Assembly (NCBI RefSeq): GCF_009649785.1
Contig: NZ_WJOK01000028.1
Coordinates: 1-64,000 of the forward strand
Source of the DNA: Agrobacterium tumefaciens
GTDB lineage: Bacteria > Pseudomonadota > Alphaproteobacteria > Rhizobiales > Rhizobiaceae
Length of the DNA stretch: 64,000 bases
Direction of reading: 5' to 3'
Position 1 is the stretch's first letter. Each line of letters opens with the position of its first letter. Of the stretch, positions 1 through 11,000 are shown piece by piece. The notes beneath the pieces are model-generated. The model was not told the origin of the DNA and searched no databases. It saw nothing but the letters and a program-made list of their open reading frames with translations. The position numbers and the translations under genes are program-made.

Positions 1-14
1 CATTAGGTGTTTTC

Positions 15-1052
15 ATGGAAGATAAGGCGTTGCGTGATCACAGCTATGATATAGCCAAGGGTCTCGGCATAATTATGGTTGTCTTTGGTCACGCGGAAAG
101 AGGTTTGAGTATTTCTGGTATGCCGACGCACTTCAGCCTTATGGGCTTTATTGACTATACGATTTACACCTTCCATATGCCGTTTTTTTTCTTCGTGTCT
201 GGACTTTTTTTCTCCGAAAAAAATGTCGACCCGACAGATTTTCTTACCAAACTCGGAAAGAATATCGCTTACCCTTATCTGTTCTGGTCAATTCTGCATG
301 GCAGTCTGATGGTGGCTATGGGGCGTTTTGGTCTCACTAACACGACCATAGATTTCACCCGTGTCCTCGAAATCCTGTGGAACCCGATCAGCCCCTTCTG
401 GTTTCTCTACGCATTGTTTTTCTGCCAACTTGCATCATATATTTTCGTTCAGGTGCCTCCGATTGTCCGCATGGCATTTGCGCTTGCCCTCTTCACACTT
501 TTTTATCTGCACAGCCAGTCTGTTCCCTTGGATATCGCATATGGGCTCGTCTATTTCACACTTGGCACTGTTGCCAAGCAATATGGTTTTCGGCAGAGGC
601 GATACACGGTACACTCATTTCTCGCGCTTCTCGTCGCCTTTGCGATTTCCACCTATTTATCGTGGCAAACCGAAATTCCCGAACGGCTTCCTTTCCCATC
701 CGCAATTCTCGGCATATTCCTGATTATCGCAATTTCGCAGGCGCTTGTTATTCGCGGAAGCGCGATTTCGTCGATGCTCAAGACACTCGGCCAGTTATCT
801 GTCGGCGTGTATGTCATGCACATCATCGCTATAGGCTTTGGCCGAGCTGTCGCGGTGAAGCTTTTCCACGTCACGGATATGGCGAGCTTGCTAGCGATCA
901 CGACCGTTATCGGCGTTGCCATACCGGCCATCGTACAGATGGCCGCTATCCGCTTAGGGATCCAAGAGTGGCTGGCGCTGCCGGCCTCCGCCCACCGCAA
1001 GCGTGAAACCAGCGCCGCAGGCCAGCCGGGGAGACTGAGGATCGGCCGCTGA
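15..1052 (+). CDS. Acyltransferase 3 family integral membrane protein
   Basis: A 345-residue multi-pass membrane protein. The N-terminus has the typical opening of the acyltransferase 3 family: DIAKGLGIIMVVFGHAERG at residues 12-30, where the His after FG is the presumed catalytic residue of this family. About ten hydrophobic segments follow, and a basic, polar tail ends the protein. Family members transfer acetyl, succinyl or other acyl groups onto cell-surface or secreted sugars, so decoration of a polysaccharide is plausible here, especially with an export lipoprotein gene following on the same strand. The substrate cannot be read from sequence. The start lies 14 bases from the window edge with only a weak AGGTG upstream and no in-frame stop before it, so an upstream start cannot be excluded. 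The family motif sits at its usual distance from this Met. Confidence 0.8.
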   Translation: MEDKALRDHSYDIAKGLGIIMVVFGHAERGLSISGMPTHFSLMGFIDYTIYTFHMPFFFFVSGLFFSEKNVDPTDFLTKLGKNIAYPYLFWSILHGSLMVAMGRFGLTNTTIDFTRVLEILWNPISPFWFLYALFFCQLASYIFVQVPPIVRMAFALALFTLFYLHSQSVPLDIAYGLVYFTLGTVAKQYGFRQRRYTVHSFLALLVAFAISTYLSWQTEIPERLPFPSAILGIFLIIAISQALVIRGSAISSMLKTLGQLSVGVYVMHIIAIGFGRAVAVKLFHVTDMASLLAITTVIGVAIPAIVQMAAIRLGIQEWLALPASAHRKRETSAAGQPGRLRIGR

Positions 1053-1464
1053 TGCGGGGAAAAGATACTTTAAAACAACCAATTATCATGTTTTTAAGTC
1101 AAACATGAAAGAAACTGGACAAGCGTGACAAAACTGCACTAGCGCTATGCGGTAATCGCAGTGATTATGCCGTCCGATTGAATATAGAAGAACGATGATA
1201 CTGACGCCATTCGGGGTCGTGAATATTGTGCATGTTACGGATTTTCCGGCGCAATCGAGCGACGACTTAACTTGAAGCATCGCCTTAAGTTAGGCAATAA
1301 GCCTGATGCAAGCGTAGACATTTCGTGACACGATTCTGCTGAACGGATGTAATGCCCGGTTGAGATTTGATTTACCGGTGTCAAATATGAAGTGCCAATT
1401 TTTATAAAACTATACGATGTCCGGTTTGTTTCTTTTTTCGGACGAAATTTATTTTGAGGACCAA
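1053..1464. other. Intergenic region upstream of the polysaccharide export gene
   Basis: About 410 bases without a convincing gene. The open frames here are on the minus strand, short and lack a ribosome binding site or recognisable domain. The stretch is more AT-rich than its flanks, as expected for the promoter and 5' leader of the export lipoprotein gene. I see no strong hairpin that would end the acyltransferase transcript, so read-through into the next gene is possible. Confidence 0.4.
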
Positions 1465-2661
1465 ATGCGTTTATTGAATGTTTCGATTCTGCTTGCCTCC
1501 GCAGCACTTGCGGGGTGCACCGTCACAGCGGCATCAGGCCCCGATGCGGCAACAATCGAATCCAACGCTTCAGTGAAATTCAGTTCCAAGGACAAAAAGA
1601 AAACTGCTGGCGTTGACTACGCTCTTATCGATATCAACAGTTCCGTCTTGAACTATGTCGGCGATACCACCACCGCTACCCTGCTCGGCAGTTTCGGCGG
1701 CGGCAAGGGTGGTGTTCCGGCGTTGCCGATGGGCGTTGGTGACGTGGTGCAGGTCGCAATCTTCGAAAGCCAGGCGGGCGGACTTTTCATTCCAAACGAT
1801 GCGGGCAGCCGTCCCGGCAACTTCATCAGCCTGCCGAACCAGACGGTAGACCGGGAAGGCAATATCAGCGTTCCCTATGCCGGCAAGATCCGCGCAACAG
1901 GCCGCAATGTCGAGGATGTTCAGAGCGAGATCGAGGAGCGTCTGGCCAACCGGGCCATCGAACCGCAGGTCCTCATCACCAAGATTTCCAGCCGCTCCGC
2001 ACAGGCATCCGTGCTTGGCGACGTCAAGGAGCCGACGAAGGTCCAGCTTTCAGAAGCAGGTGACCGCGTTCTCGACGTCATCTCCTATGCAAAAGGCCTC
2101 AGCGCCCCGAATATCGAATCCTATGTCACGTTGATCCGTCGCGGCAAGACCGCGCGCGTCAACTACAATCACCTTGTCAGCACGCCTTCCGAGAACATCT
2201 ATGTGGTTCCGGGCGACACGGTCATGGTGGAGCGTGAACGCCGCACCTATCTCGCTTTCGGCGCTTCCGGCCTCAATGGTCGTTTCGAATTTGAGGACGC
2301 CGCGCTGAAGCTCTCGGATGCGCTGGGCAAGGCGGGCGGATTGCTCGATTCCCGTGCCGACCCTGCGCAGGTCTATGTCTATCGTACCGTCAAACGCGAT
2401 CTTCTCGTGAAGCTTGGCATCGACATGTCCAAGTTCCCGGGACAGGAAGTTCCGGTCATCTTCCGCGCCAACCTGCGCGATCCTTCAACCTTCTTTGCCA
2501 CCACGAAATTCCCGATGCAGGATCGCGATATCATCTACGTGACCAACTCTCAGGCAACCGAACTTTACAAGTTCCTGGACCTCGTCGGCTCCGTTCCCGC
2601 AACGGCCGGCAACGTCTCCGAGGATGTGCTTGCGACGCGCAACGCCATCCGGGCGTTCTGA
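1465..2661 (+). CDS. Outer-membrane polysaccharide export lipoprotein (Wza/OPX family)
   Basis: A 398-residue predicted lipoprotein. The chosen ATG at 1465 follows a GAGGA at 1456-1460 and starts a lipoprotein signal (MRLLNVSILLASAALAGC), with the lipobox LAGC giving a lipidated Cys. An earlier in-frame ATG at 1417 would hide this signal. A Poly_export domain follows (VGDVVQVAIFE through VSVPYAGKI-type sequence, roughly residues 90-190), then two SLBB-like segments. OPX proteins form the outer-membrane channel through which capsule or exopolysaccharide leaves the cell. No glycosyltransferase or Wzc-type copolymerase is adjacent, so its partner system must be encoded elsewhere or left of this window. 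A Rho-independent terminator follows directly. Confidence 0.85.
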   Translation: MRLLNVSILLASAALAGCTVTAASGPDAATIESNASVKFSSKDKKKTAGVDYALIDINSSVLNYVGDTTTATLLGSFGGGKGGVPALPMGVGDVVQVAIFESQAGGLFIPNDAGSRPGNFISLPNQTVDREGNISVPYAGKIRATGRNVEDVQSEIEERLANRAIEPQVLITKISSRSAQASVLGDVKEPTKVQLSEAGDRVLDVISYAKGLSAPNIESYVTLIRRGKTARVNYNHLVSTPSENIYVVPGDTVMVERERRTYLAFGASGLNGRFEFEDAALKLSDALGKAGGLLDSRADPAQVYVYRTVKRDLLVKLGIDMSKFPGQEVPVIFRANLRDPSTFFATTKFPMQDRDIIYVTNSQATELYKFLDLVGSVPATAGNVSEDVLATRNAIRAF

Positions 2662-2688
2662 CCCTCGGCAACTCGCCGCTCCTGTTCA

Positions 2689-2721
2689 AAGCCGCCCCGG
2701 AAACGAGGCGGCTTTTTATTT
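2689..2721 (+). terminator. Rho-independent terminator after the export lipoprotein gene
   Basis: Perfect 8-bp stem AAGCCGCC/GGCGGCTT (2689-2696 with 2707-2714), 10-nt loop, followed by TTTATTTT. It lies 28 bases after the stop codon. Confidence 0.85.
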
Positions 2722-2955
2722 TGGTCACGATTGGGGTCAAGTTCCGTGCATCGAGCCCGGCGACGGGCACATGCCCAAAACCGCCACAACCCTTGTTTCG
2801 CAAGGCAACATGACGGCATACATCGTCGCCGCCATTACAAAAGTTTAAGGTGATTTTGCAGCGCATTGGGTGTCTTGTGGGAGCTAAAGCTGCTCCCAGG
2901 GCTTGCCGAACATGTTCGGGAAACATGTATTGCTCTCATTTTGCGGAACCGTCAG

Positions 2956-4257
2956 ATGAAACGTTTCTGGACCGCCCTCAGCGTTCTCGCCATCGCAGCC
3001 GCCGGCGCGTGGTATTTTAAAGATCGCCTGCCCCTTGATCAAATTCCCTATCTCAAACAATTCGCCAGCGTTTCGCCACATGCAGAAACGGCAACGGCCG
3101 ATGGATCTGCCGGCAAGAAGGGCCAGACGTCGCAGAACGGTCAAGCCGGCCAGCAGACAGGCCAGAGGCAAGGTGGCGGGCGGCGCAATGGCGGGCCGCC
3201 TACCGTCAGCACCATCGCCGTCAACAAGGCGACGTTGCCAATGGATGCTACGGCGACGGGATGGGCGGTTGCCGCCGACATCACCAATATAGCGCCGCTT
3301 CAGGCCGGTCTCGTCACGGAAATCTCCGCGAAGGACGGCCAGCATATCAAGGCGGGCGATCTGATCCTCAAGATGGACGACCGTATCGCCCGCGCAGCCG
3401 TCGACAAGGACAAGGCCAATATCGCTGCCGATCAGGCAACGCTGGAACAGACGGAAGCCGCCTTCCAGCGCGCCGCCAATCTGGTCAAGCAGAGCGCAGA
3501 ATCCCAGCAGGTGCTGGATCAGGCAAGGGCAGCCAGGGACAGCGCCGCCGCAAAGATCGATGCCGACAAGGCGACGCTTGCTTCCGACCAGGTAACGCTC
3601 GAACATATGGAGATCCGTGCGCCCTTCGATGGGCGACTTGGCGATGTTACCGTCAGCCCCGGTGCCTATCTCAGCGCTGGCATCAATATTGTGACGATCA
3701 CGAAATACGATCCCATCTCTGTCAGTTTTCGCCTGTCGCAGCGCTACCTGCCGCAATTGCGCGAAGGCGTTCAGAAGGACACGGCGGTCGATGTAGACCC
3801 GGCGGCAACCGGCGGCGAGCCCATGAGCGGCATGCTGCGTTTTTACGACAACGTCGTAGACCAAACGTCCGGTACCGTACTTGCCAAAGCGGAATTCAAG
3901 AACGATCGCGGGCTGTTGTGGCCCGGCCAGTCCGTCAACGTCACGACTCATTTCGTCTCCGACGCGGAGATGATCGTCGTGCCGACGGTTGCCGTGCGGC
4001 CGGGGCCGAAGGGCAATTTCGTCTACACCGTCGATGACAACCACCGTGTTCATATGACGACCGTGGAAGTTGCCCGCTCCAACGGCGATATGACAGCCAT
4101 TGCCAACGGCCTCACCGGCGGCGAGCATGTGATCATTGAAGGCCAGTCGGGACTTGCCGACGGTCAACAGGTGGTCGAGCAATTCTCGGACAAGGGCGGC
4201 GCGGCCGCCAATCTGGCCGCCAATATTCCGCAGCAGGAACAGGTGGGTAACCCATGA
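2956..4257 (+). CDS. RND efflux periplasmic adaptor subunit (membrane fusion protein)
   Basis: A 433-residue adaptor of the HlyD/AcrA type. The start is taken at 2956 (MKRFWTALSVLAIAAAG), which gives a signal anchor; upstream in-frame codons at 2866 would add 30 residues unlike the family. After a Gly/Gln-rich linker comes the lipoyl half-motif (ITNIAPLQAGLVTEISAKDGQHIKAGD-type), a coiled-coil hairpin (QATLEQTEAAFQRAANLVKQ to DKATLASDQVTLEH) and the second lipoyl half (IRAPFDGRLGDVTVSPGAYL), then beta-barrel and membrane-proximal domains. It resembles MdtA-type adaptors. The stop overlaps the pump start by ATGA, so the two are one transcriptional and translational unit. No outer-membrane TolC-like gene or local regulator is present. 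Substrate unknown. Confidence 0.9.
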   Translation: MKRFWTALSVLAIAAAGAWYFKDRLPLDQIPYLKQFASVSPHAETATADGSAGKKGQTSQNGQAGQQTGQRQGGGRRNGGPPTVSTIAVNKATLPMDATATGWAVAADITNIAPLQAGLVTEISAKDGQHIKAGDLILKMDDRIARAAVDKDKANIAADQATLEQTEAAFQRAANLVKQSAESQQVLDQARAARDSAAAKIDADKATLASDQVTLEHMEIRAPFDGRLGDVTVSPGAYLSAGINIVTITKYDPISVSFRLSQRYLPQLREGVQKDTAVDVDPAATGGEPMSGMLRFYDNVVDQTSGTVLAKAEFKNDRGLLWPGQSVNVTTHFVSDAEMIVVPTVAVRPGPKGNFVYTVDDNHRVHMTTVEVARSNGDMTAIANGLTGGEHVIIEGQSGLADGQQVVEQFSDKGGAAANLAANIPQQEQVGNP

Positions 4258-7200
4258 TCCCGAATTTCTGCATCAACCGACCCGTTGCAACCACCCTTCT
4301 CGCCATCGGCCTCGTGCTCGCCGGGCTTGCCGGTTTCCGCCTGTTGCCCGTCGCTGCGCTGCCGAAAGTCGATTTTCCGACGATCAGCGTTTCGTCGTCG
4401 CTGTCGGGCGCCTCGCCGCAAACCATGGCCACCTCGGTCACCACGCCGCTGGTGAAGCAGTTCGAGACCATTCCGGGTGTCAGCGAAATCAGCGCCACCA
4501 ACACGCTGGGCAACAGTTCCATCGTGCTGCAATTCGATCTCAACCGTGACATCGACGCAGCGGCAGCAGACGTTCAGGCGGCGATTTCGCGCGCACAGCG
4601 GCAGTTGCCAAGCAACATGACGACAACGCCGAGTTACCGCAAGACCAACCCGGCCGATGCGCCGGTACTGCTGCTTGCCATCAACAGCAAGGAGATGCCG
4701 ACCAGCAAGGTGGACGAAATCGCCGAGAATATCATCTCGCCGCTGCTTTCAACCATTTCCGGTGTCGCGCAGGTGAGTATCTACGGCGCGCAGACCTATG
4801 CCGTGCGCATTGGCCTCGATCCCTCGCAGCTTCAGGCAAGAGGGCTTGGCGTCGATACCGTCACAACCGCCATCGCGCAGGCGAACAATCAGGTGCCCGT
4901 GGGCGCGTTGCAGAATGACAACCAGCGCCTGACGATAGAGGCAGACACCCAGCGCACCGATGCGGCGGCCTTCCGCTCGCTGGTGGTGGCGACAAGCAAC
5001 GGTGCTTCCATCCATCTCGGCGATATCGCCAATGTCACGGACAGTATCGACAACCCCAATGCCGGCAGTTGGTTCGATGGCGAACAGGCGATCGTTCTTG
5101 CCGTGCAGCGCCAGCCGGACGCCAACACCGTTGATGTGGTGGATGCCATCCGGGCCAAGTTACCGGCGCTGCGCCAGCAATTGCCGCCATCGGTCAATAT
5201 CAACGTCATGAATGACGCCTCGACTGCAATCAAGGACGCGATTGCCGACGTACAGTTCACGCTGCTCCTCACAATCGGGCTGGTGGTCGCGGTTATCTAT
5301 CTCTTCACCGGGCATCTGACGGCGACCATTATTCCGGGCCTTGCCGTGCCGCTATCACTGATTACCGCCTTCGGCGCCATGTATGTTCTGGGGTACAGTA
5401 TCGACAATATCTCGCTACTCGGACTGACATTGTCGGTCGGACTTGTGGTGGACGATGCGATCGTCATGCTGGAAAACATCCTGCGACTGCACGAAGAAAA
5501 AGGCCTGACGATGCGCGAGGCGGCCCTTCAGGGCGCCGCGGAAGTCAGCGGCACCATTCTGTCCATGTCCATCTCACTGGTCGCAGTGTTCATTCCCATT
5601 CTGCTGATGGGCGGAGTGATCGGCAGGCTGTTTAACGAATTCGGCATGGTGGTCACACTCGCGATCATGGCGTCGGCGCTGGTTTCGCTGACTGTCACGC
5701 CCATGCTCGCCTCGCGGCTTTCGGGTCATTCCTCCAGACCGCCGGCCATCATCCGTTGGTTCGACGCCGGCTTCGAGCGCACGCTTCGCCTCTATGGCAA
5801 GGCCGTCGGCTGGTGCCTTTCCCATCGCCGCGTGGTTCTGGGCGCATTCCTGGCATCGGTTGCAGCATCGCTTTTTCTGTTCGAGACTTTGCCTTCCAGC
5901 TTCTTCCCGCAGGAGGATATCGGTCGCCTTTCCGTGTCGACGCAGGCGCGTGAGGACATTTCCTATACCGCGATGCGCGATCTTCAGGCGCAGGTGGCCG
6001 ATCAGATCCGCAAGAACCCGGCCGTGGTGCATGTGACCTCTACAGTCGGCGGCAACTCCCGCAACCCGCTGAATAACGGCTCGATGTTCGTGGAGCTGAA
6101 ACCGAAGGAAGAGCGTGCACCGCTAAGCCAGGTATTGGCCGAACTTGGCCAGGCGACATCGAAGGTGGCGGGCATCCGCACCTATATCAATCCCCAGCAA
6201 AGCTTGCGTTTGGGCGGGCGCAGCTCCGCCAGCCAATACCAGCTCGTCATTCAAGGCCTGAATGCCGACGCGACGAATGAATGGTCGAACAAGCTGATGG
6301 AGGCGATGCGCCGCGACCGCACATTCGCCGCCGTCAATTCCGACGCTCAGAACGGCGCAATTGCGGCGACGATTTCGGTCGACCCGGAAAAGGCAGCCGC
6401 CTTCGGCATTACCAACGACCAATTGCGCAAGACGCTGGAAATGTCGTTCGGCGGTTATACGGCGGCGCAAATCCAGTCGACCGGTGATAGCTATGATGTG
6501 ATCGTCGAATTCGACAGCTCGAAACAGTGGAATGACGATTTCCTGAGCGACATCAACATTCTCTCGGCAAAATCGGGTGTTCTGGTTCCGCTTTCCAACT
6601 TCGCCACCCTCACCCGCACGCAGGCGCCAGTGACCATCAACCAGACGGGCCAGCTCGTTTCTACGACCGTCTCCTTCAACCTGCCGGATGGCGTGGCGCT
6701 TTCGGATGCGACGAGCCGTATTGACCAGATCAAAACCACCATCGGCCTGCCGCAGGACGTGTTCACCAGCTATGGCGGCACGGCGGCGATATTCCAGCAG
6801 AGCCAGGGCAATACCGGCATCCTCATTCTTGCGGCGGTGTTGACCATCTATGTGGTGCTGGGTGTGCTTTACGAAAGCTTCATCCACCCGCTGACCATCC
6901 TTTCCGGTCTGCCGGCGGCGGCTTTTGGCGCGCTGGTGGCGCTGAAGGTGATGGGCATGGATTTCTCGATCATTGCGCTGATCGGGCTGTTGATGCTGAT
7001 CGGCATCGTCAAGAAAAACGCGATCATGATGATCGACGTTGCGGTGGAACTGATCCGCGAAAAGGCCGAACCACCCACCCGCGCCATCCACGAAGCCTGC
7101 GTGCGCCGTTTCCGGCCGATCATGATGACGACCTTCTGCGCGCTGCTGGGCGCCCTGCCCATCGCCCTCGGCTCAGGCGCCAGCTCGGAACTGCGCCAGC

Positions 7201-7397
7201 CACTTGGCGTTGCCGTGGTCGGTGGTCTCATCGTCTCGCAATTGCTGACGCTGTTCATCACCCCGGTCATCTTCGTGGAAATGGACAGGTTGGGTACCTA
7301 CCTCACCGGGCTGTTTTCGCGCAAGAAATCGGCCGAAAAACACGCGGAACCGCAAAATCCGGAAAGTGCCAGCGAACCCGATTCCGTCGCGGCATAG
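4254..7397 (+). CDS. RND multidrug efflux pump, inner-membrane permease (HAE1, MdtB/MdtC-like)
   Basis: A 1047-residue AcrB-family proton-driven pump, full length for the family. The N-terminus MIPNFCINRPVATTLLAIG is typical, with the first transmembrane helix, the large periplasmic porter loop (LPKVDFPTISVSSSLSGASP to the helix-2 region), and the helix 4 signature GLVVDDAIVMLENI that carries the proton-relay Asp pair. The second half repeats the layout, with GIVKKNAIMMIDVA near helix 10. It exports drugs, detergents or host compounds from periplasm or inner membrane through a TolC-type channel encoded elsewhere. Its ATG overlaps the adaptor stop. The closest named types by motif are MdtB/MdtC subunits, but only one pump gene is present, so a homotrimer is likely. 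Confidence 0.9.
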   Translation: MIPNFCINRPVATTLLAIGLVLAGLAGFRLLPVAALPKVDFPTISVSSSLSGASPQTMATSVTTPLVKQFETIPGVSEISATNTLGNSSIVLQFDLNRDIDAAAADVQAAISRAQRQLPSNMTTTPSYRKTNPADAPVLLLAINSKEMPTSKVDEIAENIISPLLSTISGVAQVSIYGAQTYAVRIGLDPSQLQARGLGVDTVTTAIAQANNQVPVGALQNDNQRLTIEADTQRTDAAAFRSLVVATSNGASIHLGDIANVTDSIDNPNAGSWFDGEQAIVLAVQRQPDANTVDVVDAIRAKLPALRQQLPPSVNINVMNDASTAIKDAIADVQFTLLLTIGLVVAVIYLFTGHLTATIIPGLAVPLSLITAFGAMYVLGYSIDNISLLGLTLSVGLVVDDAIVMLENILRLHEEKGLTMREAALQGAAEVSGTILSMSISLVAVFIPILLMGGVIGRLFNEFGMVVTLAIMASALVSLTVTPMLASRLSGHSSRPPAIIRWFDAGFERTLRLYGKAVGWCLSHRRVVLGAFLASVAASLFLFETLPSSFFPQEDIGRLSVSTQAREDISYTAMRDLQAQVADQIRKNPAVVHVTSTVGGNSRNPLNNGSMFVELKPKEERAPLSQVLAELGQATSKVAGIRTYINPQQSLRLGGRSSASQYQLVIQGLNADATNEWSNKLMEAMRRDRTFAAVNSDAQNGAIAATISVDPEKAAAFGITNDQLRKTLEMSFGGYTAAQIQSTGDSYDVIVEFDSSKQWNDDFLSDINILSAKSGVLVPLSNFATLTRTQAPVTINQTGQLVSTTVSFNLPDGVALSDATSRIDQIKTTIGLPQDVFTSYGGTAAIFQQSQGNTGILILAAVLTIYVVLGVLYESFIHPLTILSGLPAAAFGALVALKVMGMDFSIIALIGLLMLIGIVKKNAIMMIDVAVELIREKAEPPTRAIHEACVRRFRPIMMTTFCALLGALPIALGSGASSELRQPLGVAVVGGLIVSQLLTLFITPVIFVEMDRLGTYLTGLFSRKKSAEKHAEPQNPESASEPDSVAA

Positions 7398-7422
7398 ATC
7401 GAAGATACGCACTTCCGGACAC

Positions 7423-7439
7423 AAACCGAGATGCGGTTT
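7423..7439. terminator. Weak hairpin between convergent genes
   Basis: Stem AAACCG/CGGTTT with a 5-nt loop lies between the RND pump stop and the convergent IalB-family gene. There is no T-run, so terminator function is only a guess. Confidence 0.3.
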
Positions 7440-7453
7440 CTACCGAAAATGCT

Positions 7454-8038
7454 CTAATGAAGGCTTCCGAGGCGCTCCAGTGCCTCGGAAAATCCCTGTC
7501 CCTGCAACTGGAACGAAACCGTTCGGCCCTGCAGATCGGGGGCCTCTATCGTCAGGGTTTCTCCGGCCTTCAGCGCGGTTACAAGTTCGACGAACGGCGT
7601 GAAGGAAACGATGCAGCCCACGGGCAGACACGTGCTGACCTGAACTTCCTGCAACCGCACATTTCCGGATTTTACCGAAAACAGCTTTGTGACGGCAAGG
7701 CCGAAAGGCATGACCATGGTGCCGGAAAGCTTACCCGGCGTCCCGACATCATCCAGGCGGAACTCGACGGAGACGACCAGTTTGCGTGTCTTCTCTTCAA
7801 GCTGGACCTGAGCGATGGCGCAGAGAGGTTTTGCCGTCTCCGCAACCGGCTTACTGGCTTCATTATCATCTTTTTTCGCAGGCGCGACGCAAGCAAGCTG
7901 CCAACTCCCGTGAACCTCACGCAACGGCGCGTCCGCCTTTTTTTCTGCATCTTGCGCGGGAGCACCGCCTGCCATCAAACCGGCGGACAGGAACACCGTG
8001 AGAGCCGTTTTCCAAAGCGTGTTTTGACTGCGCTTCAT
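7454..8038 (-). CDS. Invasion-associated locus B (IalB) family protein
   Basis: A 194-residue secreted protein with a signal peptide (TALTVFLSAGLMAGGAPAQ, cleavage around residue 28) and the IalB-family body: VHGSWQLACV near the N-terminus, two conserved Cys in LCAIAQVQ and STCLPVGCIVSF, and a C-terminal LTIEAPDLQGRTVSFQLQGQGFSEAL. The family is named from Bartonella IalB and is widespread in alphaproteobacteria; its molecular role is not settled. Its ATG overlaps the stop codon of the preceding autotransporter gene in the order TGATG (8040-8036), so translation is probably coupled and the two products made together. This pairing hints at a role in envelope passage, folding or surface display of the autotransporter, which is inference only. 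Confidence 0.85.
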   Translation of the reverse strand: MKRSQNTLWKTALTVFLSAGLMAGGAPAQDAEKKADAPLREVHGSWQLACVAPAKKDDNEASKPVAETAKPLCAIAQVQLEEKTRKLVVSVEFRLDDVGTPGKLSGTMVMPFGLAVTKLFSVKSGNVRLQEVQVSTCLPVGCIVSFTPFVELVTALKAGETLTIEAPDLQGRTVSFQLQGQGFSEALERLGSLH

Positions 8039-11000
8039 CAGAAACGAACTCCAAGTTGGGCTGAAGCAGATTGATCCAGCAGACCCGCGCCAAAAACCGC
8101 GCCGTAACGGAATGTCAAGGTGGCGGATGGGTTGAGATTGTAGCTAAGCCCCAGATTGATCAATGCCACGTCGCGCGCCATGGCAGCACTTGTCACAGAA
8201 AACGCACTGCCACCATCGTAGAACAGTGCGCTCTCCATCATCGGATCGCCATAGGCATGACGCCACCCGATATCGAGCATCGCGCGTCCAAGCATCCCCT
8301 CCAACGCAATGTCACGGCTGATGCGCGCCCCGAGCGTCGAATAAAACTCGTCGTGGCTGACGGCACCCGAAGACACGGCGGCGGTACCGCCCATCTCCCG
8401 GAAAGCATCCGTCCGCGTATTCACGTAAGCGATATTGGCGTAAGGCTCGATATGGGTGAGATCGAAATCGAACCGCCAGGCGGCTTCGGCAAAGACCTGC
8501 GTGGTGGAAGCGTCGTAACCGGCAGTGAGGTCCTCCTTCAATGTTGAAAAGGAAACTGCCCGGCGCGTTTCGACATCCTGAAAGGCGTGGGTTGCACCAA
8601 GACGCAGGGATGCAGGGCCAATTGTTTTGCCCGCATAACCCGCCACATAGTAGCTGTCCACGTCAGCAGATGCAGCAGGAGAACCCTGGCTGATCACATC
8701 GCGGCCGTAACCGGCCGCCACCCCGGCACGCCAGCCATCAGCCAGATCTCCGTCAACACCAAAGAGGACGCCGCCGCCCTTCATGTCGGCCGATGCGCCG
8801 TTTCCATCGCCATCGATGCGGCCGCGAGAGCCGAAACCACTGGACCAGAACGTGAGTGAACCCTCGTCAATGTCAAACGGGTTTGATCCGCCTTCAGCAT
8901 AGGCGACCGGCAGGATCGGGCGCGCATCGACACCTTCGAAAGCACTGCGCAGCCGGTTGAGAATGACATCGCGGGTGAGTTGGCTGCGGTTGATCAAAGC
9001 CATGGCAAGCGAGGGATGAATTTCCCCGGCAAGCTGCGCGAAGGCGGATTGGGTTTCGCCCTGCTGCAGAAACACGGCCGCCTCGTAGAGCGGCGAGCTT
9101 TCCCCAAGCGCCTCTATGGCGTTGGCGGCCCCGCGCGCATTGGCCGTCGATGTTTCAGCGGCCAGAAAGCCGGCATCCGGTGATGCACGGGCGAAGGAAA
9201 GATAGGTGGTGCCGTCGTCGGCACTCCGGGCTACCCTTGCGGTCAGATAGGCGAAATTTTCGCCGACACTTGAAAACGTACCGGTAATTCCACCCGTTGC
9301 CGTCAGGATCGTGTAGCGGGTGCTGAGGCTATAGGCAGTTTGGTTCGCCAGCGACGTAACGACAAGACTGACATCATTGTCGATGGTGATGGTTCCGGTC
9401 ACGGCAAGCCTGTCGGAATTGCCGGCGGCGTCGATTTCAACCTCATAGCGAGAGCCACTAGCAAATGTTGCGCTGCCCGTGGAAGCCAGCGTGCCGATCG
9501 AATTGCCGGGCGCGAGCGTGCCACCCGAGCCGACGATCAGGCCTCCGATGGTGCCGGAGCCGCCAAGTGTCGCGCCGGTACCGACCGAAACAGGGCTTGC
9601 AAGCGAGCCATTGACGCTGAGCTTTCCAGAGGAAACCGCAGTGGTGCCCGTATAGGTACTATTTCCGGTCAAGACCAGATTGCCATCGCCGGTCTTTTCA
9701 AAGGTGCCAGTACCGCTGATGCCATTGGAAAGCGTGCCGGCACCATCGACAACGAGTTGCGCATCATTGGCGATGCCGCCCGAGCCGAAACTTTTTGAGG
9801 TGCCTTTCAGCGTGCCGGAGGAAATCGTGGTGCCGCCGGAATAGCTGTTATTGCCGCCAAGCGTTGTGACGCCAGCTTCGGCAACGACTTTGCCCGCACC
9901 TGAAATATCGGCTGAGAGTATATAGCCGGTCTCGGAATGGTTGAAGACGATGCTGCCGTTGCCTGCACCGAAAGCAATCGTGCGCGCTTCCAACGCACCG
10001 GCTGAGCGGGCGGTTTGGCCCGCGGCAGCTCCGATGTTGAGCACGCCTGTGGAACCCGCCGATGCGGCAATGAGAATAGTGGGTGCAGCCAGCGAGGCTC
10101 CGCCGGTTATCTCAACGGAACCGTTTCCGGCATCGCCAACGACCATGAGATTGCCAACCGCAACGCGCGATCCCACACCGCTGACCAGAACGTTTCCATT
10201 CGATCCCGCCGCACTGCCCGCATAGAGATCATAGGCATCAAGCGATCCGCCATTCGTAACGGTCAAGCTTCCGGAACCTTCAAAACCCACATCGACGGAG
10301 CCGGAGTTCACAACGCCGTTGTCGATATAAGCGGTGACGTTCGAACCCGCTCCTGTGATCGTCATCGTGCCGGAGGAACCGGCAAGATTACCGAGCATCA
10401 CCTTGGCAGCTTTGATACCGCCGCCAGCGCTGACCGACACATTTCCTGTAGCCCCGCCTCCGTATCCGACAAAAAACGTTCCGGTCATCGCCCAGCTCGA
10501 TCCGTCGCCCGCCACCGTTACGGTGGAAGTGGAGCCGCCATGGGCCGCAACATAGCCGTCGCGGCTTTCCACCGTGCCACCGGCCTCGACGGTCATGGAA
10601 CCATTGCCGTCAAGGCCGACATTGAGATCGGCGCGGCTTTGCAATTTGCTGCCGACGCCGGATACCCGGGCGGAACCAGTACCACCGGCATTTGTTCCGA
10701 TGATGATATTCGCTGCATCGACAAGGCCGCCGCCCGTGACCGCCAGCGAACCCGTGCCATTCACCCCCACCTCGAGATCACCACGGTTGACTGTCCAGAC
10801 CGAGCCCTGCCCATCCACGGCGGCAGCGCCCGTCGCACCCGCCACAACGCCAAGCCGCGCCGTCGTACTATCAACGGAGCCACCTGCCAGGACGTTGAGC
10901 TTGCCGTTGCCGGCGGCGCCGCCCGGATCGGCGACATCGCCGCCAACCTGCAGGTCGCCGGTCCTCCAGTTCGAGCCGTCGCCGGTGACAGTCGCCTCAC

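Noticed and set aside
2884-4182. 432-codon minus-strand frame opposite the RND adaptor
   Set aside because: Antisense shadow of a clearly conserved adaptor gene.
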